From Dolomedes plantarius (lineage: Eukaryota; Arthropoda; Arachnida; Araneae; Dolomedidae): a stretch of DNA of 64,000 nucleotides. Position 1 is the stretch's first letter. Each line of letters begins with the position of its first letter. The position numbers and the translations under genes were made by a program. The stretch lies in NCBI GenBank assembly GCA_907164885.2, contig OU015493.1:220893281-220957280 (forward strand), written 5' to 3'. Shown piece after piece: positions 1-11,936 of this stretch. The notes beneath the pieces are model-generated. The model saw only the letters and a program-made list of their open reading frames with translations. It was not told the DNA's origin and ran no database searches.

Positions 1-1
1 A

Positions 2-934
2 TCTAACATTTATCATTTTCCTTATATAACTTTAGTTCCAAAATTTCATAAAACACCTATTGCTTTTAGAGCAGTAACCTGTGGTCATAATACTTATGCT
101 ACAAAAGCAAGTAAATTATTATTAAAATACCTTAAATTAATCTATAAAAATATAACATCAGGTGTTTGTGGTATAATTGATAATAGCTATAGTCTAATTA
201 GAAAACTACAAACATTAGATAACTGTAAATATATTGTAACTTATGATTTTAAAGATCTATTTAATAATATTGATATAATTGATTTAAATAGAATAATCAT
301 AATGTTAGTACAAAATAATATTCAATACTTAAACAACGAAATTAAACTAACTCGTTTCAATAGGCTCCTAGAATTAGTAACTAAACATAATTACATAGTT
401 CATAATAATAGTATATACTTACAGTCCAAAGGTGTACCACAAGGTGGTAATGCTTCAAGTATGCTAGCTAATTTATACTTATATTATTTTGAAATTAATA
501 ATATAGAAAATAGCAATTACAATATATTTAGATATATAGATGATATAATAGTAATAAATAAAAGTAATAACCCTATAGACTTAAATTTTTACCCTCCAAA
601 TTTGGAACTAATTAAAAGTAGCCATGATAATATTAATGTAAACTTTCTAGATATCAATATTAAATTAAGTACTAACAATAAATTAACTTATGACTTATAC
701 GATAAAAGATCTGAATATAATTTTAATATTGTTAAATTTCAAAATTATCTAACCTGTTTACATAAATCTGTTTTTAATAACATTATTGTAAATCAGTTAG
801 TTCGTATAAATAGGCTATGTTCTAAAGACAATAGGTTTAAGCATATTATAGACTTGAAAGCTGTGCTAACTAGTAATAATTACCCAGTTAGTCTATCCAA
901 AAACATAATTGGTTGTTTTGGTTTTAATGAATAG
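2..934 (+). CDS. Reverse transcriptase, Penelope-like (5' partial, C-terminal part)
   Basis: The frame is open from base 2 to a TAA at 932-934, so the protein runs in from outside the window; about 310 residues are visible. Reverse transcriptase motifs appear in order: PKFHKTP near the start, motif A in TYDFKDLFNNID (about 240-275), motif B as GVPQGGNASSMLANLYL (about 431-480), the catalytic motif C as FRYIDDIIV (about 529-555), and VNFLDINI after it. The FLD motif after YxDD and the lysine/histidine-rich start resemble Penelope-like retroelements. No GIY-YIG endonuclease is visible within the 310 residues, and the frame ends soon after the thumb region. Codon use is extremely AT-rich. No stop interrupts it, so it may be a recent copy. 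It could belong to another unclassified RT family; an RT is secure, the clade is not. Confidence 0.75.
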   Translation, partial: SNIYHFPYITLVPKFHKTPIAFRAVTCGHNTYATKASKLLLKYLKLIYKNITSGVCGIIDNSYSLIRKLQTLDNCKYIVTYDFKDLFNNIDIIDLNRIIIMLVQNNIQYLNNEIKLTRFNRLLELVTKHNYIVHNNSIYLQSKGVPQGGNASSMLANLYLYYFEINNIENSNYNIFRYIDDIIVINKSNNPIDLNFYPPNLELIKSSHDNINVNFLDINIKLSTNNKLTYDLYDKRSEYNFNIVKFQNYLTCLHKSVFNNIIVNQLVRINRLCSKDNRFKHIIDLKAVLTSNNYPVSLSKNIIGCFGFNE

Positions 935-1467
935 TTTGTTCTGTTGCATTAATAAGTTAAACATAAATAGGTTAAAATAAAAATAATAACTACTAAAAAC
1001 AAAATAAAAACATAAGAATAATAAAAAATAATTAACTAATAGTTGTAACAATAATAAAACTAAATAAATAATGGAATAATAGTCTTAAAATAAGTTACCT
1101 AAGTAAGTCTGTAACTGAGTATCCACTACCTCAATGGTTGCAAGTTATGACGTCAGTCATCTTGCGGTTACAAGTTCTTAACTTCCACTCTGGCTGGCGC
1201 CAGGCTTGGTGTTCTATGGTTAAGTACTTTAATACAAATTCATTTATTATTCAATTCTTCTGTTAATAATGGGTTGTACGGTGTCTGAGTGTGTTTATTT
1301 AATAGATCATACTCATCAGAAACAATCCATTGGTTTTTAGACAGTATTGACACCGCTGATGAAGAAATGCTGTCAAAAACCGTATTCATACTTATCTTTA
1401 CATGTTGGATGTTCCTGGCTTCATGTAGCTTTAGAGCTATTACTGGTTTTCTCTTTCATCTTATTCT
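935..1467. other. AT-rich tail plus unassigned segment
   Basis: 935-1,110 is AT-rich tail after the reverse transcriptase stop. 1,130-1,220 is richer in GC and unassigned. 1,329-1,375 can form an 8-bp hairpin (GACAGTAT with ATGCTGTC) around a CTGATGAAG sequence. Whether this is the 3' UTR of the retroelement upstream cannot be told from one copy. I see no gene here. Confidence 0.4.
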
Positions 1468-2826
<1,359 letters not shown>

Positions 2827-2888
2827 TATATATATATATATATATATAGATAGATATAGATATAGATATAGATATAGATATAGATATA
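2827..2888. repeat. (TA)n and (ATAGAT)n microsatellite
   Basis: Continuation of the TA tract beyond the mariner element, grading into an ATAGAT hexamer run. The TA at 2,887-2,888 is the left flank of the next transposon. Confidence 0.95.
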
Positions 2889-3834
2889 CAGTCGAACCTC
2901 CATATATCGAACTTCCCTATATCGAAATTTTCTATATATCGAACTTTTAGCAAGTCTCTATGTTCATTGTATAGAAAAACTACTTCTATATATCGAAAAA
3001 ATCTCTATATATTGAATTTCTTTTTCAAGACATATTCGGAGATTTTATTCCACTTTAGAATGTTTACCCCACGAAAAATGAAGGTCAGGGGAAAAAGGAA
3101 GTTCAGTGATGGTCACTACGAACCCCACGAGTCAGCTGGGGTTGGGGGGTGGACAAACAGGTTTTTGTTTCTTTCTGGAATTCCTAAATTTACCCAAGTC
3201 GTTTTCAAATTTCGTTTGCTGTCCTGTAGTAAAATCAGTTTCTAGCTATCCCTTTTGTCTGATGGTTGTTCCTTACTCCTACATCTGCCTAGTTTCAGTG
3301 AAAACTGATCAAATTAAAGTAGTGTTTTAAAAATTCGTTTAGAACTTTTACTTTTTCTCTCGAAGTAAATGAATCTAAAAACATTTCCAATCCATCGAAA
3401 AAAGAAATGCGAGAGGCGTTTTAAATAATACGTCATGGACTTCAATTCGCGAAAAATGTCCCTGATGAATGTTTTAGTGGACTGAATAAATGCGAACATT
3501 TCTTTGATGAACTTTCTGCAAAATTGTCTGTTCAGCAAGGTATTCGTAGTTTTTTTAAAAGAATGTAACTGTGTTCATTGTAACCACTGTCTGGATTATT
3601 GTTTTTTAAAAGGTACTCAATAAATCTTTTATATTAATTAATTTTTTAATTATTAACTTTAATTTAATGTGATTCGCATGTAAAGTAGAAATGGAGTTTC
3701 GTATACGAAAATTAGCTTTAATTTTAATGTTTTAGGAGAATTATGATAAAACTAAGATCAATTCTATATATCGGAATTTCTATATATCGAATTTTTTTCC
3801 GACAATTTGCTACTTCGATATATTTAGGTTCGAC

Positions 3835-3836
<2 letters not shown>
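2889..3836. mobile_element. Tigger/pogo-like non-autonomous element, 948 bp
   Basis: The ends are inverted copies of CAGTCGAACCT (2,889-2,899 and 3,826-3,836), continued by repeated TATATCGAA motifs inside each end. CAGT-GAACCTC termini are typical of the Tigger branch of the pogo group, which duplicates TA on insertion. The left flank is TA; the right flank is AA, probably one point mutation. No transposase domain can be read inside, only short unconvincing frames, so it is an internally deleted derivative. Confidence 0.75.

Positions 3837-3884
<48 letters not shown>
3837..3884. repeat. (TA)n microsatellite
   Basis: Remaining right part of the TA tract that took both DNA transposons. It abuts the motif CCCAACAAAC. 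Confidence 0.9.
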
Positions 3885-3886
<2 letters not shown>

Positions 3887-4237
3887 CAACAAACGCAGGA
3901 CTGACGGCAGCTTATCGGGCCAGTGCTGGAGGCGCCGGTAGAACGACAAGTACGGGAGAATTTTTCCGGGCCGCTTGCGGGTTGTTTTCGAAACTCCGAA
4001 AGGGGAACGCTTTGCGTTTACGTGTTTCAGGGCCTGTGATGGGTTGATGTGAATCGCGCCGAAACCTATTTTCCTCTAACGTCCCGGAACTGGATCTCCG
4101 ATTCGTAACCACAAGTAACAAAAATCTGCATCAGAATTATGGATTTGAAAGGGAAGGCGAAGATTAAATTAAACAGAGTTTTCAAAAATATTTATTTCAT
4201 TGTTGTGAAACTTTTTTTACGCTGAAAATTCCCATAA
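3885..4237. repeat. GC-rich repeat starting (TA)n-CCCAACAAAC
   Basis: 3,885-4,130 is conspicuously GC-rich against an AT-rich background and starts with CCCAACAAACGCAG directly after a TA tract. The same junction (CCCAACAAACACAG after TA) occurs at 24,431 and, inverted, at 26,537, each followed by a different GC-rich block. This suggests one repeat class with a TA-repeat end. No coding potential was recognised. Confidence 0.5.
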
Positions 4238-4866
4238 CTAGCCGCTGCGCGTCCAGCATGGTCGCTTTTAGTTTTATATTTTCTTTTGTAAAACACCTCA
4301 ACTGAAAGTAACATATGTAAGGAATGTTACCATTACCTGTCATCATAAATATACATTATTAAGGGGTAGTGAGAGCTCAGACAAAAATTTATAATCATTG
4401 CTCAATTCTCTATACAGCTGATTCTAAAATATCGTGATTAAAAAAAGTGAATTTCCATTACTCCAGAACGGAGTTAAAGATAAGACTGAGAAACCCAACA
4501 CCAATGATTTAAAAAATTACATGCCTCTCTGTATGTACTATTTTTCAAAATTAAGATATCAACACTTTATCATTACATCAAATAAGAAATTGTTGGGGGA
4601 AAATTTTTTCACATAAAAAATGTAGTAAAAATTCAGCAAGCTCTAAAATATAGTGCGGATTACATCACTCTCTGTATGTACTATTGTTCACAATTCAGAT
4701 ATCTCCACTTAATCATACCAAATAATAAATTGTTGGGAAAATATTTTCACTTATAATTGCGGACGGCCGCTAATGTTTACATCCGGTAGTTGCAGCCGTT
4801 GCCATTCGGAGTCTGGAAATATCGTCGATTTTTGTGCCGCATACCTACGCGTTATATATATATAGA
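4238..4866 (-). mobile_element. Non-autonomous Helitron, 629 bp
   Basis: On the minus strand it begins TCTATATATATA at 4,866 and ends in CTAG at 4,241-4,238, preceded by a hairpin around ATGCT (GCG.CC / GG.CGC). Insertion lies between A (4,237) and T (4,867), the Helitron rule, without target duplication. Inside is a ~150-bp direct repeat built on the phrase CTCTGTATGTACTATT followed by TCAGATATC. No Rep/helicase coding is present. A second family member is at 17,563-18,568. Confidence 0.85.
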
Positions 4867-5501
4867 TTTATTTAGTTAAGCTTATGGAGGTAAATCGCAG
4901 TTTTCTAATGATCGGATATTTCAATTTTTTTTTCAAACAATAATATAAAATATTAATACTGGTGAAAACGGATAAGTAGACATTCTTCAAGTCACTCTAC
5001 TAATAATCATATCCATACATAAAAATTATATCAATACATCACTCTCTGTATGTACTATTGTCCCCAATTCAGATATCTACACTTAATCATATCAAATAAT
5101 AAATTGCTGGGAAAATTTCTTCACTTATAAAATGGAGTAACAATTCAGCAAGTGCTAAAAAAGTGTAGAAAATTAGTTATTACTCGCTATCGGTTGTTGT
5201 TGTTATGCTGGAGACGGTTAAGCCTAACCTCGCGATCATTTATGCTCTGTCTTTCACTAACTCTCTCTTAATTAATTATTTATTCTTCGCTTTCTTTCTT
5301 GAGACTGTTCCCAATTTTCACTTGATTGTGTAGCTCGCTTTCGAGCATTCCTGATTTCAAAACGCAAATCCATGTTGACACGCGGTTGCAAATTGCGGAC
5401 GGCCAGTAATGTTTACATATGGTAGTAGTAGCCGTTGCCATTCGGAATGTAGAAATATCGTCTATTTTTGTGCCGCATACCGACGCGTTTTATATATATA
5501 A
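4867..5501 (-). mobile_element. Partial second Helitron copy of the same family
   Basis: Contains the minisatellite phrase CTCTGTATGTACTATT at about 5,042 and the GCGGACGGCC...ACGCGTTTTATATATA block at 5,395-5,501 that forms the 5' terminal region of the neighbouring Helitron. The terminal TC has decayed to TT, and no 3' hairpin with CTAG is found to the left, so the copy is truncated. Confidence 0.6.
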
Positions 5502-5750
5502 ATTTTCCTTGTATGTAAAAATTGTATTATGTGAGAAGTATTATGTGAAATTGTATAATTGTATTATGTGAAAATTCACATAATTTTCCTTGTATGTAAA
5601 GATTGTATTCTGTATGTATGTTTTCAACTCCCTAGAAGCTTATAAAAAGAGATGAAAATTAGTTTCATTGTTTATTTTTATATATTAGTGGAGAAATTAA
5701 ATATCTACTTAAAAATGGGTCCTTGTTGCACCAATCTTTATTTATAAGAG
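5502..5750. repeat. Degenerate TTGTATTATGTGA tandem repeats
   Basis: Several imperfect copies of TTGTATTATGTGA and TTTTCCTTGTATGTA lie at about 5,501-5,620. No gene. Confidence 0.5.
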
Positions 5751-6349
5751 AGGAAATAGTGATAAAATTTGTATTTTTTTAAATTTCTTTTATAGTATAT
5801 TAAAATAATAATATATATTTTTGTAGATAAAATATTCAAAATATATTTTTCAGGAAACTTACATATTCTAAGTATTTCTAATTGTTAGATGCCATTATAA
5901 AACAACTGATTTTGTAGAATTTTTTCTCGAATTTCATCGTATTAATTTTACAGTAGCATATTCTTATAATACACATTTGAATGAAACAAAAAGAATTTTA
6001 AATTAACAGACCTTACGTAAAATAAACAAATCACACATATTTAGAAAAATATTAATGTAATGTAATGTCAGAGACATAGACAGTAGATGTCATGAGACGC
6101 CAAATAAGATCCCAAAATAAGACCCTTTATGCTCAGTACGTACATTGAAGAATATATTACATTGTTTTTTTGTAATTGAATCAGGATACGAGAAATAATA
6201 GTTACAATAAGAAAAAAAAGGCCAAAAATTTAGTTTAAATAAATGTTAGAAATAAAAAATAAGGCAATTAAGTTTAAAATAATAAGTAAGTTATATTTAA
6301 TAAATTACATTGGCAGGTCTGAACATCTGCGAGTACAGAAAACAGAAAT

Positions 6350-6425
6350 GCACCTTTTGGGATCGAACCCAAGACGGAAGCATGGGAAGCAAAACGCCAA
6401 ACGGACGCCACACACCAGGATTCAC
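6350..6425 (-). mobile_element. tRNA-like unit, probable SINE head
   Basis: On the minus strand a Pol III B-box-like GGTTCGATCCC (about 6,359-6,369) follows CTTCCCATGCTTCCGTC, as in a tRNA anticodon and T arm. The T stem is nearly canonical, but anticodon and acceptor stems do not close well. The same unit occurs at 63,330-63,400 in arm 2. A tRNA-derived repeat rather than a functional tRNA is likely. Confidence 0.5.
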
Positions 6426-7025
6426 TGACAGATTGTTAAGTGTGGAACTTCAGTAAAAGGAAACAACCTGGCATGGAGCAGAAAAACAAATGAAAAATTT
6501 TAAGCAATATCAGAAACGAATGAATTTACCTGTGAACAATTAATGCACTGGGTAAGATTTCAAATATTAAGGTCGGAACATAAATTTTAAATTTCAGCTA
6601 ACACATCGCGGATTTTGATAAATTTATTTAGTGTACATCTAGGTTTCCCAAAGATTAAACATTGTTGGGTTGTAAATTTTGAATAGGTTTGCTAGATGAG
6701 AGATTTAAATTATTTTTAAGAGCTTAGCTGTATGAAAGAGTATTGGAAGTTTGATTGGTACCAAACTGGTTACCAGTTTTTACAGTGACGTAAGCCTAAA
6801 ATAATTAATTCACCTTTGACTTCCACAGCCAAAGTGTCGGTAAGGATTCCTTAAAAAGGATTTTAAGTGGCCGTTCGGTTTTGGGATTTTTTTCCAAAAA
6901 AATTCAATGCGTAAGTTAATTAAGTAATTTTGAAAGGTTCGATATTAATCCAATTGCAGTAATGTTTTCAGATAAGATTTTGACAAAGTTTCTTGAAATT
7001 GATTTGGGATATTGAATTTTGACTA

Positions 7026-7102
7026 GGTTGTACACTTATGCACTGGGTGCGTAAGTGTACAACCGGAATGGCGGAAGGGTATCTTTGAACCCTTCCGCCA
7101 TT
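7026..7102. repeat. Two adjacent hairpins
   Basis: 7,026-7,064 is an inverted repeat starting GGTTGTACACTTA with a ~10-base loop. 7,067-7,102 is a perfect 14-bp inverted repeat (AATGGCGGAAGGGT) around an 8-base loop. Arm 2 keeps only a shortened version, so the first hairpin differs between arms. Confidence 0.8.
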
Positions 7103-7275
7103 AAAAAAAATCATGGCTCAGGTTTGGTTTCCCACCTAACAGGAAATTCATCATTAGCAGCGGGAATTACTTTCCTCCGGATTACGACAGTTTCCAAGGA
7201 TAGAAAATTGGTTTGAGAGAGGGATTCGATCATTAATGCTAGTTAAGTTAGAGTCGCGAGCAATTCGCTTTAGGC

Positions 7276-7686
7276 CAACGGTGTTTAACCTGCGACCCGC
7301 GCATGATATAACAAATATAAATCATTCCAATGTTGATGTTGTGTTTCACCATTTTCCTAATCCTAATACAATTAAAATTAATTCAAAATCATATTTATTT
7401 GCAAAAGTTATAATTTCATGAAATAATAATATTTTTCATACTTAATATAGCATAAATTTAAAAAAAAACACCAATTTCAAAAATCACATTATGTTCGATT
7501 TCGTTCAAAATTACCACATCACATTGCATACCAAGATTATAATATTTTATACATTACATATACAATGAATTTTTCATTTTCATGATAAAACAAAACTTTT
7601 GAATGTAGTTGACTTCTTTATGTGGCCCGCCTGCCTTGAAAAAATTTACCATGTGGCCCAGATGCTGCAAAAGGTTAAACACCCTG
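7276..7686. mobile_element. hAT-type MITE, 411 bp
   Basis: Termini CAACGGTGTTTAACC and, inverted, CAGGGTGTTTAACC, with CCCGC and GGCCC subterminal matches. Flanks are 8-bp target duplications CTTTAGGC (7,268-7,275) and CTTTAAGC (7,687-7,694). hAT transposons make 8-bp duplications and often have CAGxG ends. No transposase is inside. The same insertion is present in arm 2, with an internal deletion. Confidence 0.85.
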
Positions 7687-8115
7687 CTTTAAGCTCATCT
7701 GCCTGATTCAGAAGTTTTACTTTTTCAGATTTAGGAATATAAGCAAAAGTGGGTGTAGAAGAAAATTTAAACGCACACTTACTGTGCATAAGATTAACAA
7801 GTTCTTTGAGATTGGGGATGTTAAACGTTATTTTGAAAAAAGAAAATTCATCTTTTTCAAAAGTCCATAGTAATCACACATGGTTTCCATTATTTATTTC
7901 ACTGACACATTGAATTGTGTTTTGTTTTGTTTTTTTATTATTAAATTTTGGCATTATCTTTTGAGAATGTATTTTCGTTTTTATCAATGCAACTCTTGCA
8001 GAAGTGCCACGGATGGGTAAGGGTGACTCGGTAACGAATTTAACAATCCTTTCTACTGCTTGTGTGTGACAGGGAAAATTGCTGAAGTCAATAAGTTGAC
8101 TCTCCTGATCAGATT

Positions 8116-9002
8116 ATTTTGCTTCCTTTAGAAACTGCTTTAGTTTGTAATCAGAAATATGCCTCGTTCTGTTATTTTAACATCTTTACGTACAATCATA
8201 TCAATATAATCCTTGACATCAAAGTTTATACGTTGAATTTAAGACTTTCTAATGCCCTCTTCATTTTTCAGTCCTTGCTTTTAGAATCCGGAGTAATCCA
8301 AGCTCTCTTACGTGGCTGCGATCAACTGATATCATACATAGTAGGAGATTTTCAGAAGCAGCAAAGTACGAATTTCTTTGAATGACTGGGTCAATTACAT
8401 TTTTAAGAGTCTGATGGAGGTAACGTGAATAGCTTACAAGTTTCCACAAGTCCTTCAATCCATGGATATAAGATAGTTTCAGCTTTATGTGAAACGAAAC
8501 AGGTGCATATACTTACAAAATGTACTCCGTCAGTATTCGGAGATTTTTTTTTGCAGTATATTCTGTTCCGACATACAAGTGAAGTATTCGGTTTGCTAAT
8601 CTAAGCTATCATGAATAACAAAGTTTTCCTAGTTTTCTCATAGACAAATCAGAAGAGCACCTTCCAACAGAGATTCCATTAGACATTTCTAACAAATATT
8701 TTGGGTCCACACTTAAATCATCCTTAATTTCTAGTAATGGAATGCCATTTTCAATAGGTGAAGCTTCAATCACTGGAAGTTCATAGAGTTTCTAGTTGTT
8801 TACCTATTTCTCCTCCAAATTAGGACGTAGGCGCAGTTCATTTCCATGAAATAAACAAATCAACCACTGCAGTGAACTTCTTAATTCCTTTTCCAATAAA
8901 GGATCCACACCATTATTCAATCCAGTGTTCACGGTAGTTCCATCCATTCCAATTACAGTAATGTTTAAATGCTGATTGTTACCATTCAAAAATGCTATTA
9001 TG
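8116..9002 (-). pseudogene. Degenerate repetitive arthropod gene family, minus-strand part
   Basis: Minus-strand fragments read in order: ITVIGMDGTTVNTGLNNG then LQWLICLFHGNELRLRP (8,989-8,804), a decayed middle, then IDPVIQRNSYFAASENLLLC and SVDRSHVRELGLLRILKA (8,458-8,261), followed by a KDYIDMI segment. The pattern D-G-T-x-V-N-T-G with LQWxICxxHxNELxLR recurs in multicopy uncharacterised proteins of arthropods as I remember them; I cannot name a function, and a transposase-like role is only a guess. Stops and frameshifts occur throughout. The fragment faces a second one at 9,025-9,480. Confidence 0.65.
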
Positions 9003-9024
9003 CTATCTTATATACATTTTCCAG

Positions 9025-9480
9025 TGCCAGAAATCTGCTTCTGAAAATCTCGTCCTTTGTATGATATCAGATAATCGCAGTCATGTAAGAGAGAGCTTGG
9101 ATTACCCCGGATTCTAAAAGCAAGGGCGGAAAATGAAGGTGGCATCAAAAAGTTTTTATTTCAACGTATAAACTTTGATGCCAAGGATTATATTGATATG
9201 ATTGAATGGAATTATGTTAAAGTAACAGGACTTCTTATGAAGAGGTATATTCCTGATGACAAACTAAAGCAGTTTATAAAGGAAGCAAAAGAATCTGATC
9301 ACGAGAGTCAATGTATTGACTTCAATAATTTTCCCATGTCACCCACAAGCAGTTGAGATGATTGTTAAACTAGTTAGCGAGTCAAAAATACATTCTCAAA
9401 AGATAATGCCAAAATTTGAAACAGAAAGCAATTCAATGTGTCAGTGAAATAAGTAAAGCAAACCATGTATGATTACTATG
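9025..9480 (+). pseudogene. Same gene family, plus-strand fragment, opposed
   Basis: After frameshifts, the plus strand reads RELGLPRILKARAENEGG, then INFDAKDYIDMIEWNYVKV, then DFNNFPCHPQAVE and SKDNAKI/KIMPKFE. These continue the C-terminal part of the family in the opposite orientation to the neighbouring fragment. Head-to-head fragments suggest that an inverted repeat formed inside the ancestral element before the larger duplication, as arm 2 has the same arrangement. Confidence 0.6.
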
Positions 9481-10026
9481 GACATTTGAAAAATATGAAT
9501 GTTTATTTCAAAATAACACTTTGCCTTTAAAGACATTACATTAATATTTTTCTAAATAAGTGTGAATTATTTATTTTAACTAAGGTCCGTTAATTAAAAA
9601 TTGTTTTTTTTATTCCAATGTGTATTATAAGAATATGCTACTGTAAAATTAAGATGATGAAAATTGCGAAATTCTACAAAATCAGTTGTTCTGTAATGAC
9701 ATCTAAAGATTAGAAATACTTAGAAATACCTAAGTTTCCTGCAAAAATATTTTGAATATTTTATTTACAAAAAGTATATATTATTAATTTAATATACCAT
9801 AAAATAAACAGAAAAAAGAATTTTATCTCTTTTCACAAAAATATCTATTTTGAAGCACCTGAAAAATATTTCAGTAGAGCAATAAAATTTTATATTCTTT
9901 ATTCTAATACCAAAAGGCAGCTTTTGAAAGCTATAGCATATTGAAATTCCAAAACATGTTTTTCGCCTCGTGACCTTGTCCCGGAACTACAATGCACTAG
10001 TGTCATCTGATTGGACGTTGAGTTGC

Positions 10027-10085
10027 ACGTGATTGAAAAGGAGCCATTAAAGATTGCTTACAAGTTGGCTGAAATTAATCCACAA
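10027..10085 (+). CDS. Possible host exon with canonical splice donor
   Basis: A short open segment reading about EKEPLKIAYKLAEINPQ ends at a good donor, CAA|GTAAGT (GT at 10,086-10,087). Its left edge coincides with the inner boundary of the inverted duplication, so an upstream splice acceptor or start is not visible. Codon use looks ordinary. There is no recognised family and no neighbouring exon in a matching phase. It may be chance. Confidence 0.2.
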
Positions 10086-11936
10086 GTAAGTTTCATTCGT
10101 TAGTCTTAAATTATTGCCTTTAGATTTTATTTAACACCCTTACATAGTGAACATTATTCTATTACTGTTATAAGATAGTGTTTTAATCCACGTTATAATA
10201 TGAATTGACCGTATTTCAGATCAAATTCTACTGAACTGAGTGTCTATTGAATTAGCAATACTTATACTTATATTAGCAATACTTATGGCACTTACGAGCA
10301 CTTTCGTATGTATAAATAAAAACATTTTGTTTCAAAGGAAAAAAGAAAAAAATTTAAGATTCCTGTTTCAGTTAATATTTTAGATGGACAAAGGAAGTAA
10401 ATGGTTTGGTCATCATTATAAATTTTCTTTGATAGTTTTCTTCCTGTTCAATGTATTGTATGATAAATCAATGAAATATTAGTTTGATATCTAAATTTTA
10501 ATAATTATTAAATTATTGCACAATATAATTATGATCCATATGATGTAATTTAATGTAATTGACATTTGCTTCTATGATATTTTACTCCAAAATTTATTCA
10601 TTCACTGAATTAGATAGCTCATAAGCCTATAAACAAACATCCCAACTCAAATTAAGAACTCCCCTTTTGAAATTCAGAGAAAGCATATTCACAGAGAAAG
10701 AAGAGATTGAGAATAATCATAAATATACTAAAGCAAAATGTAAAAGCATAATCCATGATTATAATCACATTAACAGCTATCTCATAGTAACATGCACACA
10801 TAAGTACCTTTTTAAGCAATGATTTGTTTGGAAAGCCTAAATTGAATCAGGTTAACTAGTTTAGGAATTCCAGTTTTCTCTAGAAGGTTTTTTATAACAG
10901 ATAATTTGTTTTTTAGGAATAATTATAATTAAAGTCATCTAAAAAAATGTCAAAAGCAACCAATATTACTTGTGGTTATATTATTTATATTAAAAATTGT
11001 TGATATATAATGTATATAACTATTGAATATATTGATATTTTCAATTATTATTGATATATAAATGCAGTGTTCCCTAAACTAAGAGAAAAATATTTTTCCC
11101 CACAATTAGTAGCATGAAAAAAGTTTTAAAATAAATAAGTACAATGAAATCGGTAAAAAAAATAACAAAAAAAGACTTTTAATATGACAGTAGGATGTTC
11201 TTAATCTGTTTATAAAACCGCTACAATTTCTTTCTAACCTAACTTTTTGTTTCATCAGTTTGTATGAAACATTAAAATTTTTCTTTTCATGAATACCTAC
11301 GAAATCCATGAGATAATCAAAACATTTGAACATTTGATGTATTTCATAATACCAGATCTGAAATACTAAAAATTTTTAAAAAAGAGCCAATGGTGCTATA
11401 ATTTTGACTGCTATCCAAATACATTATTCATGTTTTTAATGGTAATATAGACAGCATTTTGCCTGTATGTTAACTTGGGCTTTATATTAAGAAACAAAAA
11501 ATTTAGCATATTATGGATATTTATATACACTTCACAATACTAACTAAGAAGGTTCAATTTCATGCTATAATTTTTATAAATTCTAACAGAACTTTATTGA
11601 TTTTATACTTATAGATCATGCATACTTTTAACGCAACAAACCATATAATTCTGATTTATGCCCCATCATGCAGTATGCATGAGTGCGTAAAAGATGCAAA
11701 ATACTCATGCACATATCAGTATAAATGTGAATATTAATGATTAAATTTTTTTTATTTTTTGTTATTTGCTTAATCATATATAGATGCAAAAGGTTATTCC
11801 ATTTTTCATCCCTAAGTTATTAAATTGTTGGTCATTGTACATTTATATAATTTTATATCTCAGTTTCAGCTTTAAAATCTGGAAGAAACCAACAAGGATG
11901 AGAACTTTTATTTCGATAACATCATGTATGTTAGAT
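10086..11936. other. AT-rich unique DNA, no feature recognised
   Basis: Low-complexity AT-rich sequence with no open frame above about 75 codons that resembles a protein. It may be intronic or intergenic. Confidence 0.5.

Larger units (their letters stand above)
5751..10026. repeat. Inverted segmental duplication, arm 1
   Basis: This stretch matches the reverse complement of 60,291-64,000 over its whole length. 5,751 corresponds to the window end at 64,000, and the inner edges are near 10,026 and 60,291. Both arms carry the same tRNA-like unit, the same hAT insertion with the same target site, and the same pair of opposed fragments of one gene family, so a composite segment was duplicated. 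Arm 1 is longer, with about 180 bp absent from arm 2. Within the arm, 5,740-6,070 plus 7,840-8,500 is itself an inverted match to about 9,060-9,860. Confidence 0.9.

Noticed and set aside
1345..1376. CTGATGAAG resembling a hammerhead ribozyme core near the Penelope-like end
   Set aside because: The required stem II and the following CGAAAC box are missing; only a simple 8-bp hairpin forms.
6350..6425. Functional tRNA gene
   Set aside because: Only the T arm is near canonical; anticodon and acceptor stems do not pair, and the unit lies inside a duplicated repeat.
11106..11333. 75-codon minus-strand frame reading like a basic protein
   Set aside because: No start context, no family resemblance and no splice signals that would join it to anything.
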